A model generated the notes under the pieces. The model made no database searches. It saw only the letters and a list, made by a program, of their open reading frames with translations, and was not told the origin of the DNA. From NCBI RefSeq assembly GCF_004366075.1, contig NZ_SODU01000005.1, positions 434,001 to 498,000 of the forward strand: 64,000 nucleotides of DNA. Reading direction: 5' to 3'. Shown here one piece after another: positions 51,883-58,757 of the stretch. The stretch comes from Kribbella pratensis. Lineage in GTDB: Bacteria > Actinomycetota > Actinomycetes > Propionibacteriales > Kribbellaceae. A program made the translations under genes and the position numbers. Position 1 is the stretch's first letter; each line of letters begins with the position of its first letter.

Positions 51883-52890
51883 ATGCGAGCAGCCGTTCTG
51901 GAGGCGCCACGGCAGGTTTCGGTGACCGACGTCCCGGATCCGGAGATGGGTGACGACGTGCTGCTCAGGATGCGTGCGGTCGGGCTGTGCGGCTCCGATC
52001 TGCATACCTGGAGCGGACACCATCCGTTCCGCAAACCGCCTGTGGTGCTGGGGCACGAGGGCGCCGGCGAGGTCGTGTCGTCGGGCGATCCACGCTTCCG
52101 TGCAGGCGATCGGGTCGCCGTGCTGCCGGCGTTGTCCTGCTGGGAGTGCACGCGGTGCGAGGCAGGTCATCCGCATCTCTGCAAACACAAACGGGTCCCC
52201 GGGCTGGGCTGGCCGGGGATGCTGAGCGAGTACTTCGTTGCGCCCGGCCGGGTGCTCGTGTCGTTGAACGACGAGATCGGGTACGGCGAGGGCGCGATGA
52301 TCGAGCCGGTCGCGGTGGCCTGGCGTTCCACGTCGGCGGTGCGCGCCGGAGATGCCGTCGCCGTCCTCGGTGGTGGGGCGATCGGAAGCCTCGCGGCGGC
52401 GCTGAGTCGGCACCGTGGCGCGCGGACCGTGTTGGTGAGCGACATCCAGCGGCACAACCGTGAGTTCCTCGTGTCACAAGGCGTTGAGACCGTGGTTGAT
52501 CCGCGCTCGTCGGACCTTGTGCCGCTCGGGATCGAGGTGAGCGGCGGGGACGGGTTCGATGTGGTCGTGGTGGCGTCCGGGCATCCGAGCTGTCTCGCGG
52601 AGGCTCTGGCGTTGTGCCGACCGCGCGGGCAGGTGGTGCTGCTGCCGATGTTCGGCGGCGCGTTGACGGTCGATCTGAATCCGGTGGTTCTCAAGGAGGT
52701 CACAGTGCAGGGGTCGACGATCTACACACCTTCCGATTTCGCGGCGGCGGCGCGGCTCGTCAACACGCGGAGTCTCGACGTACGTCCGTACATCTCCGAC
52801 GTGGTTCCACTCGACCGAACCCCGCAGACCCTGTTGGCGATCGACGGTGGGGCAGCGCACCTCAAGACACAGATCGATCCGACCCGATGA
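51883..52890 (+). CDS. zinc-dependent MDR alcohol/sugar-acid dehydrogenase
   Basis: 335 residues from ATG 51883 with AAAGGAGAGG upstream. Medium-chain dehydrogenase: catalytic zinc GLCGSDLHTW and LGHEGAGEV, structural zinc CWECTRCEAGHPHLC, NAD domain VAVLGGGAIGSLAAAL. Related enzymes oxidise polyols, L-threonine, L-galactonate and sugar alcohols. It overlaps the RuBisCO-like gene (ATGA), so it probably makes the ketone that the kinase and RLP then use. The order MDR-RLP-DUF1537 is not the standard apionate oxidoisomerase arrangement, so the substrate is open. Confidence 0.9.
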   Translation: MRAAVLEAPRQVSVTDVPDPEMGDDVLLRMRAVGLCGSDLHTWSGHHPFRKPPVVLGHEGAGEVVSSGDPRFRAGDRVAVLPALSCWECTRCEAGHPHLCKHKRVPGLGWPGMLSEYFVAPGRVLVSLNDEIGYGEGAMIEPVAVAWRSTSAVRAGDAVAVLGGGAIGSLAAALSRHRGARTVLVSDIQRHNREFLVSQGVETVVDPRSSDLVPLGIEVSGGDGFDVVVVASGHPSCLAEALALCRPRGQVVLLPMFGGALTVDLNPVVLKEVTVQGSTIYTPSDFAAAARLVNTRSLDVRPYISDVVPLDRTPQTLLAIDGGAAHLKTQIDPTR

Positions 52891-54266
52891 GCGCCGGAGA
52901 GGTCGTTGCCACGTATCTGGTCGAGACCTACCTACCGCTGGAACAGGCCGCCGAAGCCATCGCCGGCGAACAGTCGACGGGCACGTTCACGGCTGTCGCC
53001 AGGGAGACACCCGAGCTCCGCGAACGTTTCGCCGCCCGCGTCCTGTCCGTCGACGAACTCCCGCCCACCGGCAACCCGGACCTGCCAGGCACCACCCGCT
53101 CGCGGGTGCCGACCGGCAACCCGGACCTGCCGGGCACAACCCGGCCGCGGGTGCCCACCGGCAGCCCGGACTTGCCGGGCACCAACACCCACGACGCCTC
53201 GCGGGATGACGGGAAGCGGAGCGCTCGGGTGCGGATCGCGTTCGGACTGGACAACTTCGGGCCGTCGTTGCCCAATCTGCTCGCCGCGGTGGCCGGCAAC
53301 CTGTTCGAGCTCAGGCAACTCGCCGGCATCCGGCTTCTCGACCTCGACCTGCCGGCGCCGTTCGCCGAGCGCTATCCCGGCCCGCAGTACGGCCTCCGCG
53401 GGACTCGCGAACTGCTCGACCGGCCGGACGGCGTCCTGCTGGGCACGATCGTGAAACCGAGTATCGGGCTGCCACCCGAAGAACTGCGGCTCGTCGTCCG
53501 CGAGCTCGCCGAGGCGGGCATCGACTTCATCAAGGACGACGAACTCATGGGCAACCCGCCCCATTCACCGCTCGCCGACCGGATCGCGGTCGTCACCGAG
53601 GAGCTCGACAAGGTCGCCGCCCGTACCGGCCGGCGTCCCATGTACGCGTTCAACATCACCGACGATCTCGACCGCATGGCCGCCAACCACGACCTGGTTC
53701 ACGCGGCCGGCGGCACCTGCGTGATGGTGTGCGTGAACCTCGTCGGCTTCAGCGGCCTCGCCTGGCTGCGCGAACGCTGCGCCCTGCCCATCCACGGACA
53801 TCGCGCGATGACCGGTGTCTACACCCGAGCGCCGCAGCTCGGCATCGACTACGTCGCCTGGTCCAAACTCGCTCGCCTGGCGGGCGCGGATCACCTGCAC
53901 ACCAACGGCCTGTCCAACAAGTTCTACGAAACCGACGAGGAGGTCCTGCGCTCCATCACCGCCGTCCGCACACCACTCCTGGGAGGGTATGAAACCCTGC
54001 CCGTCCTCTCCTCCGGTCAGACGCCTGGGCTGGCTTCGGAGACGTACCGTCGCACCAACACAACTGATCTCCTGGTACTGGCCGGCGGCGGCATCCACGG
54101 CCACCCGAGCGGCCCAAGCGCAGGCGTCACCGCAATGCGCGCCGCCTGGTCCGCAGCAACCTCCGGCACCGACCTGACCACAGCCGCCAAACAGGTCCCC
54201 GAACTACAAGAAGCACTAAACAAGTTCGGCTCGCCGTACACCGGCAGCGGTCATGGGCCGGCCTAG
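52887..54266 (+). CDS. RuBisCO-like protein, 3-oxo-isoapionate-4-phosphate-type (OiaX-like)
   Basis: 459 residues. The large-subunit-like fold keeps the general-base segment GTIVKPSIGL (K190), the carbamylation motif DFIKDDE (K216-E219), HGHRAMTG (His303, His305) and GADHLHTNG, and LAGGGIHGHPSGPSAG for phosphate binding. Loop 6 GKLEG of true RuBisCO is not kept (NGLSNKFYE). Retention of Lys-carbamylation chemistry and the adjacent DUF1537 kinase point to the OiaX group, which cleaves 3-oxo-isoapionate 4-phosphate to 3-phosphoglycerate and glycolate in apiose breakdown. Residues 60-104 are an unusual triplicated insert. The precise reaction is inferred from family and neighbour. Confidence 0.82.
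   Translation: MSAGEVVATYLVETYLPLEQAAEAIAGEQSTGTFTAVARETPELRERFAARVLSVDELPPTGNPDLPGTTRSRVPTGNPDLPGTTRPRVPTGSPDLPGTNTHDASRDDGKRSARVRIAFGLDNFGPSLPNLLAAVAGNLFELRQLAGIRLLDLDLPAPFAERYPGPQYGLRGTRELLDRPDGVLLGTIVKPSIGLPPEELRLVVRELAEAGIDFIKDDELMGNPPHSPLADRIAVVTEELDKVAARTGRRPMYAFNITDDLDRMAANHDLVHAAGGTCVMVCVNLVGFSGLAWLRERCALPIHGHRAMTGVYTRAPQLGIDYVAWSKLARLAGADHLHTNGLSNKFYETDEEVLRSITAVRTPLLGGYETLPVLSSGQTPGLASETYRRTNTTDLLVLAGGGIHGHPSGPSAGVTAMRAAWSAATSGTDLTTAAKQVPELQEALNKFGSPYTGSGHGPA
53064..53198 (+). repeat. 45-bp tandem repeat inside the RuBisCO-like gene
   Basis: Three in-frame 45-bp units encode PTGNPDLPGTTRSRV, PTGNPDLPGTTRPRV and PTGSPDLPGTNTHDA. Units 1 and 2 are nearly identical in DNA; unit 3 has drifted. 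Confidence 0.9.
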
Positions 54267-54303
54267 ACATGGCCAGGCGCAGATCACGGGGGTGGGGCGT
54301 CGG

Positions 54304-54413
54304 CATGAGCGGGAGTACGCATGAGCGGGAGTAGGCATGAACGGGAGTAGGCATGAACGGGAGTAGGCATGAGGGGGACTATGCGAGTGAGAGTAGGCAT
54401 GAGCGGGAGTAGG
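54304..54413 (+). repeat. tandem array of ribosome-binding site plus ATG units before the kinase
   Basis: Five units of 16 bp (CATGAGCGGGAGTAGG with A/G and C/G changes) plus one 30-bp variant at 54368-54397. Each contains a GGGAG and, 4 bp on, the ATG of the next unit. Most of these ATGs open short overlapping frames of 7-19 codons. The kinase ATG at 54415 is the ATG that follows the last unit. Confidence 0.9.
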
Positions 54414-54414
54414 C

Positions 54415-55761
54415 ATGGTTGAGGCGGCGTTCTACGGGGACGACTTCACTGGGTCGACGGATGCGATGGTGCAGTTCGCGCGGGTCGGGTTGCGGGCGGT
54501 GCTCCTCGTGAGGTTGCCGTCGGCATCTGAGTTGCGGGAGCTGGCTGAGCGGTACGACGTGATCGGCGTTGCCGGGATCGCGCGATCGCTGCCGCCCGAT
54601 GAGCAGGAGGCCGAGCTGCGGCCGGTGCTGGAGGCGTTGCGGGATCTTGGGCCGCGCGTGCTGCAGTACAAGGTGTGCTCGACCGCGGACTCCTCCCCCA
54701 CCCGCGGCAGTATCGGACGCGCGCTGGAGATCGGGCGCGAGGTCTGCGGCCCTGCTGTCGTCCCCATCCTCATCGCTCAACCGGAGCTGGGTCGCTACAC
54801 CGTCTTCAGCCACCACTTCGCCGCCGAAGCCGGCACCATCTACCGCCTCGACCGCCAACCCACCATGTCCACCCATCCCGCCACCCCCATGCACGAATCC
54901 GACCTCCGCCACCACCTGTCCCACCAAACCACCCTCCCCCTAACCGCCCTCCACCTGACCACCTACACCAACCTCCCCACCACCTACACAAACCTCACCA
55001 ACCCCCGACGCCCGAGACAGTCCACCCGATCCACCTCCCAGTCCTCCACGCCCCAGTCCTCCACGCCCCAGTCCTCCACCGGCCCCGCTCTCCACCCCAC
55101 CGCCCAGTCTCCTGTTGTGCCCGGTGGAGTTGGGGCGGTGGTGCTGGATGCGTTGACTGACGAGGATCTACACAGGCTCGGGAGGGTGATTCTGCGGGAC
55201 GGGACCGCGGGTGAGGTCAGGTTTGTGATCGGGTCGGGTGGGATGTCTCGGGCGTTGGGGTTGGCGCTTCGGCCCGGCGGTGGGGCTGTTGGCTCGGGTA
55301 CGTCTGGTGCGGGTGGGCCGGTGTTGGTGGTGTCGGGCAGTCAGTCGCGCCGTACCGCCGAGCAGATCGAGCACGCACGATCGGCTGGGTGGATCGTGCT
55401 GCCGTTCGCCGACGACGTACCGCGGAAGGCAGTCGCCGCCATCGCAGCAGGAGCCGATGGCGTTGTCGTGCATACGAACGAGCTGTCACCGGACAAGCTC
55501 TCGCTGGTACCAGCCGGCCTTGCCGACGTGGTCCGGAAGGCCGCCGTACGCCGCGTCGTAGTAGCCGGCGGCGACACGTCAGGTCAGGTACTGCACCAGC
55601 TGGACGTCACCGCGTTGGAGCTGGCGCGATCCCTCTGCCCCGGCGTGCACCTCTGCCACGCAACCTCGCCGTACTTCGACGAAGTCCTCCTGAAACCCGG
55701 CCAGCTCGGCCCCGTCACGCTCTTCACGGAATTCCAGCAACGGTCGGTGACGAGTGCATAA
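54415..55761 (+). CDS. DUF1537-family four-carbon acid sugar kinase (OiaK-like)
   Basis: 448 residues. N-terminal domain FYGDDFTGSTDAM, with QYKVCSTADSSPTRGSIGRAL for sugar acid binding, and TPMHESDLRHHL typical of the family; the C-terminal nucleotide domain has VLVVSGSQSRRTAEQI, and VVVAGGDTSGQVL. The family phosphorylates erythronate, threonate, and 3-oxo-isoapionate (OiaK). Co-transcription with the RuBisCO-like gene favours the last. Around residues 190-225 is an inserted loop with TTYTNLP-TTYTNLT and a triplicate QSSTP. The upstream repeat array supplies its start signal. Confidence 0.85.
   Translation: MVEAAFYGDDFTGSTDAMVQFARVGLRAVLLVRLPSASELRELAERYDVIGVAGIARSLPPDEQEAELRPVLEALRDLGPRVLQYKVCSTADSSPTRGSIGRALEIGREVCGPAVVPILIAQPELGRYTVFSHHFAAEAGTIYRLDRQPTMSTHPATPMHESDLRHHLSHQTTLPLTALHLTTYTNLPTTYTNLTNPRRPRQSTRSTSQSSTPQSSTPQSSTGPALHPTAQSPVVPGGVGAVVLDALTDEDLHRLGRVILRDGTAGEVRFVIGSGGMSRALGLALRPGGGAVGSGTSGAGGPVLVVSGSQSRRTAEQIEHARSAGWIVLPFADDVPRKAVAAIAAGADGVVVHTNELSPDKLSLVPAGLADVVRKAAVRRVVVAGGDTSGQVLHQLDVTALELARSLCPGVHLCHATSPYFDEVLLKPGQLGPVTLFTEFQQRSVTSA
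55039..55083 (+). repeat. 15-bp triplicate inside the kinase gene
   Basis: CAGTCCTCCACGCCC occurs twice and a third time ending CGGC, encoding QSSTP-QSSTP-QSSTG at residues 209-223. It lies in a G-poor, C-rich plus-strand block (about 54830-55110) unlike the flanking DNA. Confidence 0.85.
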
Positions 55762-55836
55762 TGCTGCGTGTTGACTCGATCGGGTCTGCACGGGGGCGGC
55801 GCCGAATCATCGGCACGCCAGATGAGATGAGGTCCT

Positions 55837-57048
55837 GTGGTGCGTCGTCCTGTTTTCGCCAGCCTGCTCGGCCTGGCCCTCCTGGCGGTGGCCGGGCCGA
55901 TGACGGCGTCGGCCGCGCCCGCAGCGACTTCAGCCCCTGGTGATTTCTACCAGGCGCCGTCGCCGCTACCCGCTGGTCGCCCCGGCACGCTGATCCGTAC
56001 TCGGCCCGCGACAGTCCTCGCGACCGCGCTCACGGCGAAGGCCACGACGATCATGTACCACTCGCGCGACGCGCAGAACGCGGATATCGCGGTGACCGGC
56101 ACGGTCTTCACACCAACGCTGCCGTGGCTGGGACGTGGCTCGCGGCCCTGGGTGAACCTCGCGGTCGGTACCCAGGGCCTGGGTCAGCAGTGCGCGCCGT
56201 CGAAGCAGTTCGTCGCCACGACCGAGCAGGAACTCGAACCGGTCGAGCTCCTGTTGGCGAACGGTTGGGGTGTCGTGGTCAGCGACTACGAGGGCTACAC
56301 CGCCGGCTCCACTCCGACCTATGTCGCGGGAGTCTCCGAGGCACACACGGTGCTCGACATGGCCCGTGCGGCTGCCTCCGTCCCGGGAACGGGCATCTCG
56401 GCGGCGACCCGCTGGGCCACGATGGGCTACTCGCAAGGCGGCGGCGCGTCGAGCTGGGCGGCGTCGCTGGCCCCTTCCTACGCGCCCGAGCTCAACCTCG
56501 TCACCGACGTATCGGGTGGCGTGCCGGCCGACGTCCGAAACGTCGCCGAGTCTCTGGACGGCAGCCTCATCGGCGAAGGTCTGCAGCTGTACGCGCTGAT
56601 CGGCCTGCAGCAGGCCTATCCCGGTCGGTTCCCACTGGACGAGGCTCTCAGCGTTGAGGGCAGGGCCACCGTGGCGTCGGTGAAGGCCCAGTGCGTCGTG
56701 CAGACGCTGGCCAGCTTCCCGTTGAAGAGGTTCAGCGACTACTCCACCGGCCAGACAATCCAGCAGTTCAACGCCCGGCCCGACGTCGCCTCTGTGTACG
56801 CGGAGAACAACCTGAGCACCCGGCCCGCTCCCGCCGTGCCGGTCTTTCAGTACCACGCAGCCCTGGACGAAATCGTTCCCATCGGCCAGGCACGCGCGCT
56901 CAACCAAGCCTGGTGCGCCAAAGGCACGCCCATGGTCTTCTCCGTCGTCCCCGGAGACCACATCACCGGCGAAACCACCGGCCTGCCCGGCGCGGTCTCC
57001 TGGCTGGCCGACCGCTTCGCAGAGCGGCCCCTGCAAACCACCTGCTGA
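55837..57048 (+). CDS. secreted lipase-family alpha/beta-hydrolase (LIP type)
   Basis: 403 residues from GTG 55837 with GATGAGG upstream. The Sec signal is RRPVFASLLGLALLAVAGP with cleavage near ASAAP. Family landmarks: GTVFTPTLPW, NLAVGTQGLGQQCAPSKQF, GWGVVVSDYEGY, nucleophile elbow GYSQGGGA, LDEIVPIGQA (Asp) and GDHITG (His). This is the secretory lipase group, also found in actinobacteria as acyl-ester hydrolases. A cleaved-wax or cutin-like substrate would fit plant material, but this is not shown. It ends 527 bp before the converging GH28 gene. Confidence 0.88.
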   Translation: MVRRPVFASLLGLALLAVAGPMTASAAPAATSAPGDFYQAPSPLPAGRPGTLIRTRPATVLATALTAKATTIMYHSRDAQNADIAVTGTVFTPTLPWLGRGSRPWVNLAVGTQGLGQQCAPSKQFVATTEQELEPVELLLANGWGVVVSDYEGYTAGSTPTYVAGVSEAHTVLDMARAAASVPGTGISAATRWATMGYSQGGGASSWAASLAPSYAPELNLVTDVSGGVPADVRNVAESLDGSLIGEGLQLYALIGLQQAYPGRFPLDEALSVEGRATVASVKAQCVVQTLASFPLKRFSDYSTGQTIQQFNARPDVASVYAENNLSTRPAPAVPVFQYHAALDEIVPIGQARALNQAWCAKGTPMVFSVVPGDHITGETTGLPGAVSWLADRFAERPLQTTC

Positions 57049-57575
57049 CACTTCCGACCTGGGCATGCCGGTGATTCGTCGCTGACCCAAGCGTCCCTAG
57101 GGTTTCGGCGCGGGTATGTTGCCCGGACGGCCGAGCAGTTGCGCACATCCGCGCCATCTCGCACACGTGGTGGACAGCCTCCACGAGCGAATCGGCCAAC
57201 CACTCGAATTCGCTGTGCTTCCAGGCCTACACAATCGAGAACAACCAGGTCGCCCTGACCGAATGGCCGGCCGTCGATCCCTTGGTGGGAAAGAAATCGT
57301 CGGCATATACACATTTGTTTCCCAACAAGCCGCCACACACTCCGCCTCACGACTCGACGAGGTCGACAGCGGGCAACTGATTCCTGCAGTGGCGGGTTGC
57401 CCCCTGATGTGGTGGGTTGCCCCCTCGGATTTTCGGTGGGCAACCCTGCAGTTCAGGGGGCAACCTTCGGATTGAGGCGTGCTTGGGGTTGCCCGGCCTG
57501 GTCACTGACGGGATCGACAGTCGACCCACTCCCTTAACCGAACAGCCGCGCCGCCAACCCTGCGAAGGTGCGGGT
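57049..57575. other. 527-bp gap without a supported gene
   Basis: Composition is less GC-rich in 57160-57340 and one frame there reads AVAHIRAISHTWWTASTSES, then NHSNSLCFQAYTIENNQVAL, with some resemblance to DUF397-type small proteins, but no start and no conserved end are seen. A nested hairpin structure at 57394-57465 follows. Confidence 0.45.
57394..57465. terminator. nested double hairpin, probable bidirectional terminator
   Basis: The 12-mer GGGTTGCCCCCT occurs at 57394 and 57414. The first copy can pair with AGGGGGCAACC (57455-57465), and the second with GGGCAACCC (57438-57446), giving an outer and an inner stem. It lies between the convergent lipase and GH28 genes. Confidence 0.6.
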
Positions 57576-58757
57576 TCAGAAGTATTCGCAGTTCTCGGTG
57601 GGTTGCCGGTCCGTCGCTGCGGAGGTCAGGCTGAAGTTCTCGACCGGGGAGTGTGGGGTGTCGAGGATCTCGACGGTTCGGGGGGCTGAGCGTACGGCGA
57701 GGTTGGTGACGGTGATGTCGCGTACGACGGGGGCGTGGCCGCCGAACTGTTCCGGTTCCGCGTGCCGGGTGGTGATGAGGATCGCGGAGGTGGTGACCGC
57801 GTCGACGATCAGGTTCTCGACCGTGACGTGCTCGATCACGCCGCCGCGCAAGGAGTTCGTCTTGATGCGCAGCGCGTGGTCCACGCCCGCACCGGCAACC
57901 GGCCCACCCGCGGGGGTGGTGACGTGGAGGTCTCGGGCTTGGATGTTCGATGCTCCGGCGGAGGCTTCGCTGCCGATGGTCAGGGCTCCGTGGCCGGCGG
58001 TGAAGCGGCAGGATTCGATGAGGATGTTGCGGGACGGGCGGCCTGCGCGGCGGCCGTCGGCGTCGCGGCCGGACTTGACGGCGATGCAGTCGTCGCCGGT
58101 GGTGAACGAGCAGCCGGTGATGACGACGTTCTCGCAGGAGTCGGGGTTGCAGCCGTCGTTGTTCGGGCCGAGGGAGTCGACCGTGATCCCGCGGACGAGT
58201 ACGTCGGTGCAGAAGACCGGGTGGACCACCCACATCGGGGCGTTCACGATGCGTACGTCTTCGATGCGCACGCGACGGGAGGTGTGCGGCTGGATGAAGC
58301 TCGGGCGGAAGCCGTGACCGGGTTCGAAGATGCGGTCCTCGACGGGTACGTCGGCTTCGACCATGCGGAGCAGGCGTTCCCAGTCGGTGCGCGGGCGGGT
58401 GTTGCTCCACCAGGTGGCAGTGCTCGCACCGCCGTCGAGGGTGCCGGTGCCGGTGATCGCGATGTCGGTTTCGTCGTACGCGTAGATGAGAGGTGAGTGG
58501 CTGAAGCACTCGATTCCTTGCCAGCGGGTGCGGACGATCGGGTACGTCGTCGGGTCGGTGTGGAACCGGAGTGTCGCGCCGGCGGGCAGATGCAGTTCGA
58601 CGTTGCTGCGAAGCCGGATCGGCCCGGTGACGAATTCACCGTCGGGTACGACGACACGCCCGCCGGTGAGCGCACACGCGTCGATCGCCTCCGCAATCGC
58701 CCCAGTGCAGTCCGACCCGGCGCGAGCCCCGAAGTTGGTGATCAGGTAGTCGGTCAT
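57576..58757 (-). CDS. GH28 polygalacturonase-family protein, cytoplasmic
   Basis: 393 residues from ATG 58757, overlapping the upstream stop (ATGA). No signal peptide: starts TDYLITNFGARAGSD. Motifs NNDGCNPDS, TGDDCIAVKSG, IGSEASAGA and LRIKTNSLRGG with a canonical RIK. Last gene of the apiosidase-like/sialidase-like operon, so it probably removes galacturonate from imported RG-II or galacturonan fragments (inference). Confidence 0.92.
   Translation of the reverse strand: MTDYLITNFGARAGSDCTGAIAEAIDACALTGGRVVVPDGEFVTGPIRLRSNVELHLPAGATLRFHTDPTTYPIVRTRWQGIECFSHSPLIYAYDETDIAITGTGTLDGGASTATWWSNTRPRTDWERLLRMVEADVPVEDRIFEPGHGFRPSFIQPHTSRRVRIEDVRIVNAPMWVVHPVFCTDVLVRGITVDSLGPNNDGCNPDSCENVVITGCSFTTGDDCIAVKSGRDADGRRAGRPSRNILIESCRFTAGHGALTIGSEASAGASNIQARDLHVTTPAGGPVAGAGVDHALRIKTNSLRGGVIEHVTVENLIVDAVTTSAILITTRHAEPEQFGGHAPVVRDITVTNLAVRSAPRTVEILDTPHSPVENFSLTSAATDRQPTENCEYF

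Noticed and set aside
52887-54266. Genuine RuBisCO for carbon fixation
   Set aside because: The loop-6 Lys segment (GKLEG) is not kept, there is no small subunit or phosphoribulokinase, and the neighbours are a DUF1537 kinase and a dehydrogenase.
54304-54413. CRISPR-like short direct repeats
   Set aside because: Units are contiguous 16-mers with no unique spacers and no cas genes nearby; they are a tandem array carrying start signals.
57116-57475. Small protein gene or DUF397-like remnant in the gap after the lipase
   Set aside because: A short segment shows weak resemblance in another frame, but there is no start, no conserved end and a hairpin at its 3' side; kept as gap description only.
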